Assembly: GCA_021845835.1 (NCBI GenBank) | Contig: JAJZVE010000213.1 | Location: forward strand, 1-7,488 | DNA from: Pseudomonadota bacterium | Lineage (GTDB): Bacteria; Pseudomonadota; Alphaproteobacteria; Acetobacterales; Acetobacteraceae | DNA: 7,488 nucleotides | Reading direction: 5' to 3' | Part shown: piece after piece, positions 6,110-7,488 of the stretch | How positions within the stretch are numbered: the first letter of the stretch is position 1 | How the letters are laid out: every line of letters begins with the position of its first letter | Translations under genes and position numbers: made by a program | The notes under the pieces: generated by a model | What the model was told of the DNA's origin: nothing | The model's database searches: none | Seen by the model: the letters and a program-made list of their open reading frames with translations, nothing else

Positions 6110-7488
6110 ATGAGCCTGCTCACGGTGGAGAACCTGTCGGTCGGCTTCGGCGCGCGCCGGGCGGTGGACGACGTGTCGTTCACGCTCGATTGCGGCGAGA
6201 CGCTGGCACTGGTCGGCGAGAGCGGCTCCGGCAAATCGACGAGCGCGCTTTCCGTGCTGCAATTGTTGCCGCCGGGCGGGGTTGCCACCGGGCGCATCGT
6301 GCTGGACGGGCAAAGCGTGATCGGCGCCTCGGCCGGCGACCTGCGCCGGCTGCGCGGCGGCGTCGCCGGCATGATCTTCCAGGAGCCGATGACCAGCCTC
6401 AATCCGCTCACCCGCATCGGCAAGCAGGTGGCGGAGGCGGTGCGGCTGCACACGCCGATGGAGTACGGCGCGCTGTGCCGGCGCGTGGTGGAGCTGCTGT
6501 GCCAGGCCGGCTTCGCCGATGCCGAGCACCGGCTGTCCGCCTTCCCGCACCAGCTGTCCGGCGGCCAGCGGCAGCGGGTGATGATCGCGATGGCGCTCGC
6601 CAACGACCCCAGGCTGCTGATCGCCGACGAGCCGACCACGGCGCTGGACGTGACCATCCAGGCGCAGATCCTCAAGCTGCTCGCCGAGCAGAAGCAGGCG
6701 CGCGGCCTCGCTTTGCTGCTGATCAGCCACGACCTGGCGATCGTGCGGCGCTATGCCGACCGGGTCTGCGTGATGAAGGACGGGCGGGTGGTGGAGGCCG
6801 GCCGGGTCGCGGAGGTGTTCTGCCGGCCGCAGCACCCCTACACCCGCATGCTGCTCGCCGCCGAGCCGAAGGGCGCGCCGCCGAAGCTGCCGGCCGCGTC
6901 GCCGATGCTGATGGAATCGAACGACCTGCGTGTGCATTTCGCCATCTGTCGCGGCATCCTCCGCCGCACCGTCGGCCATGTGCGGGCGGTCGATGGCGTG
7001 ACCATCAAGGTGCACGAGGGCGAGACGGTCGGCCTGGTGGGCGAGAGCGGGTCGGGCAAATCGACGATGGGCTATGCCATGCTCGGCCTGGTGCCGGGCA
7101 AGGGCGCCATCCGCTTCGAGGGGCGCGACCTCGCGGGCCTGCCGAAGCGGCAGTTGCGCGAGCTGCGGGCGCGCATGCAGATCGTGTTCCAGGACCCGTA
7201 TGGCAGCCTGTCGCCGCGGCTGCATGTCGGCGAGATCGTCGCCGAGGGGCTGGCGGTGCATGAGCCGTCGCTCTCGGCGGCCGGGCGGGCGCGGCGCGTG
7301 GCCGAGGCGCTGGAGGAGGTCGGGCTGCCGGCGGAGGCGGCGCAGCGCTTCCCGCACGAGTTCAGCGGCGGCCAGCGCCAGCGCATCGCGATCGCGCGGG
7401 CGATCGTGCTGAAGCCGCGCTTCGTGGTGCTGGACGAGCCGACCAGCGCGCTCGACATGTCGGTGCAGGCGCAGATCGTCGCTATGCT
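6110..7488 (+). CDS. yejF: Yej ABC importer double ATPase subunit, partial, C-terminus off window
   Basis: YejF hydrolyses ATP on the cytoplasmic face to drive peptide import through YejB/YejE. Two ATPase domains are fused in one chain. Domain 1 (about 1-255): Walker A GESGSGKST at 36-44, Q-loop Q91 in IFQEP, signature LSGGQRQ at 149-155, Walker B LLIADEP at 169-175 with E174, D-loop TALD, switch H207. It ends with a short oligopeptide-type QHPYTRMLLAAEP (241-253). Domain 2 (from about 267): Walker A GESGSGKST at 311-319, Q361 in VFQDP, FSGGQRQ at 418-424, LDEPTSALD at 441-449. The frame is open to the window end, giving 459 codons of an expected 530 or so; the second switch histidine is not visible. 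All motifs seen are intact, so both sites look catalytic. ATG at 6110 follows the yejE stop by 10 bases and has a good Shine-Dalgarno sequence. Confidence 0.95.
   Translation, partial: MSLLTVENLSVGFGARRAVDDVSFTLDCGETLALVGESGSGKSTSALSVLQLLPPGGVATGRIVLDGQSVIGASAGDLRRLRGGVAGMIFQEPMTSLNPLTRIGKQVAEAVRLHTPMEYGALCRRVVELLCQAGFADAEHRLSAFPHQLSGGQRQRVMIAMALANDPRLLIADEPTTALDVTIQAQILKLLAEQKQARGLALLLISHDLAIVRRYADRVCVMKDGRVVEAGRVAEVFCRPQHPYTRMLLAAEPKGAPPKLPAASPMLMESNDLRVHFAICRGILRRTVGHVRAVDGVTIKVHEGETVGLVGESGSGKSTMGYAMLGLVPGKGAIRFEGRDLAGLPKRQLRELRARMQIVFQDPYGSLSPRLHVGEIVAEGLAVHEPSLSAAGRARRVAEALEEVGLPAEAAQRFPHEFSGGQRQRIAIARAIVLKPRFVVLDEPTSALDMSVQAQIVAM

Noticed and set aside
4933..6675. 580-codon minus-strand frame opposite yejE and the start of yejF
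   Set aside because: It crosses three real genes on the other strand, has low-complexity Arg/Gln/Ala-rich sequence and no domain, so it is a composition artefact.
6047..7357. 436-codon minus-strand frame opposite yejF
   Set aside because: It lies opposite a clear double ATPase gene and has no recognisable motif.

Overview
The window is very GC-rich, codes on nearly every base, and carries ordinary, well-recognised genes of a Gram-negative bacterium. KdsB (Kdo-LPS synthesis), a CycM-type membrane-anchored cytochrome c with a start close to the family pattern, and a HisN-type histidinol-phosphatase together suggest an alphaproteobacterium. Rhodospirillales or Acetobacteraceae is my best guess, inferred from protein style and base composition rather than from a marker gene.

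Left part (1-569): the N-terminal 139 codons of kdsB on the minus strand, cut by the window edge, then a 152-base divergent intergenic region. Middle (570-2034): a cytochrome c gene (cycM type) and hisN, four bases apart on the plus strand and almost certainly co-transcribed. After a 56-base gap with a plausible sigma70-type promoter and a strong Shine-Dalgarno sequence comes yejA-yejB-yejE-yejF (2091 to the window end). This encodes an oligopeptide-type ABC importer: periplasmic binding protein, two permeases and a double-ATPase protein. yejA/yejB and yejB/yejE overlap by 1 and 4 bases; yejE/yejF are 10 bases apart. YejF is cut by the right edge after 459 codons, inside its second ATPase domain.

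Working together: YejA captures peptides in the periplasm, YejB and YejE form the inner-membrane channel, and YejF supplies ATP hydrolysis. In other Proteobacteria this system takes up microcin C, affects tolerance of host antimicrobial peptides, or recovers peptidoglycan peptides. Which substrate applies here cannot be read from the sequence. kdsB, cycM and hisN are housekeeping genes for the envelope, electron transport and histidine synthesis.

I found no RNA gene, mobile element, CRISPR array, convincing terminator or undescribed system. The points worth a second look are modest: the Ala/Pro-rich tail of the cytochrome, the divergent kdsB/cycM region with a perfect 12-bp palindrome, the candidate yejA promoter, the Tat-like signal of YejA, and lysine codon choice at the two Walker A motifs of YejF.
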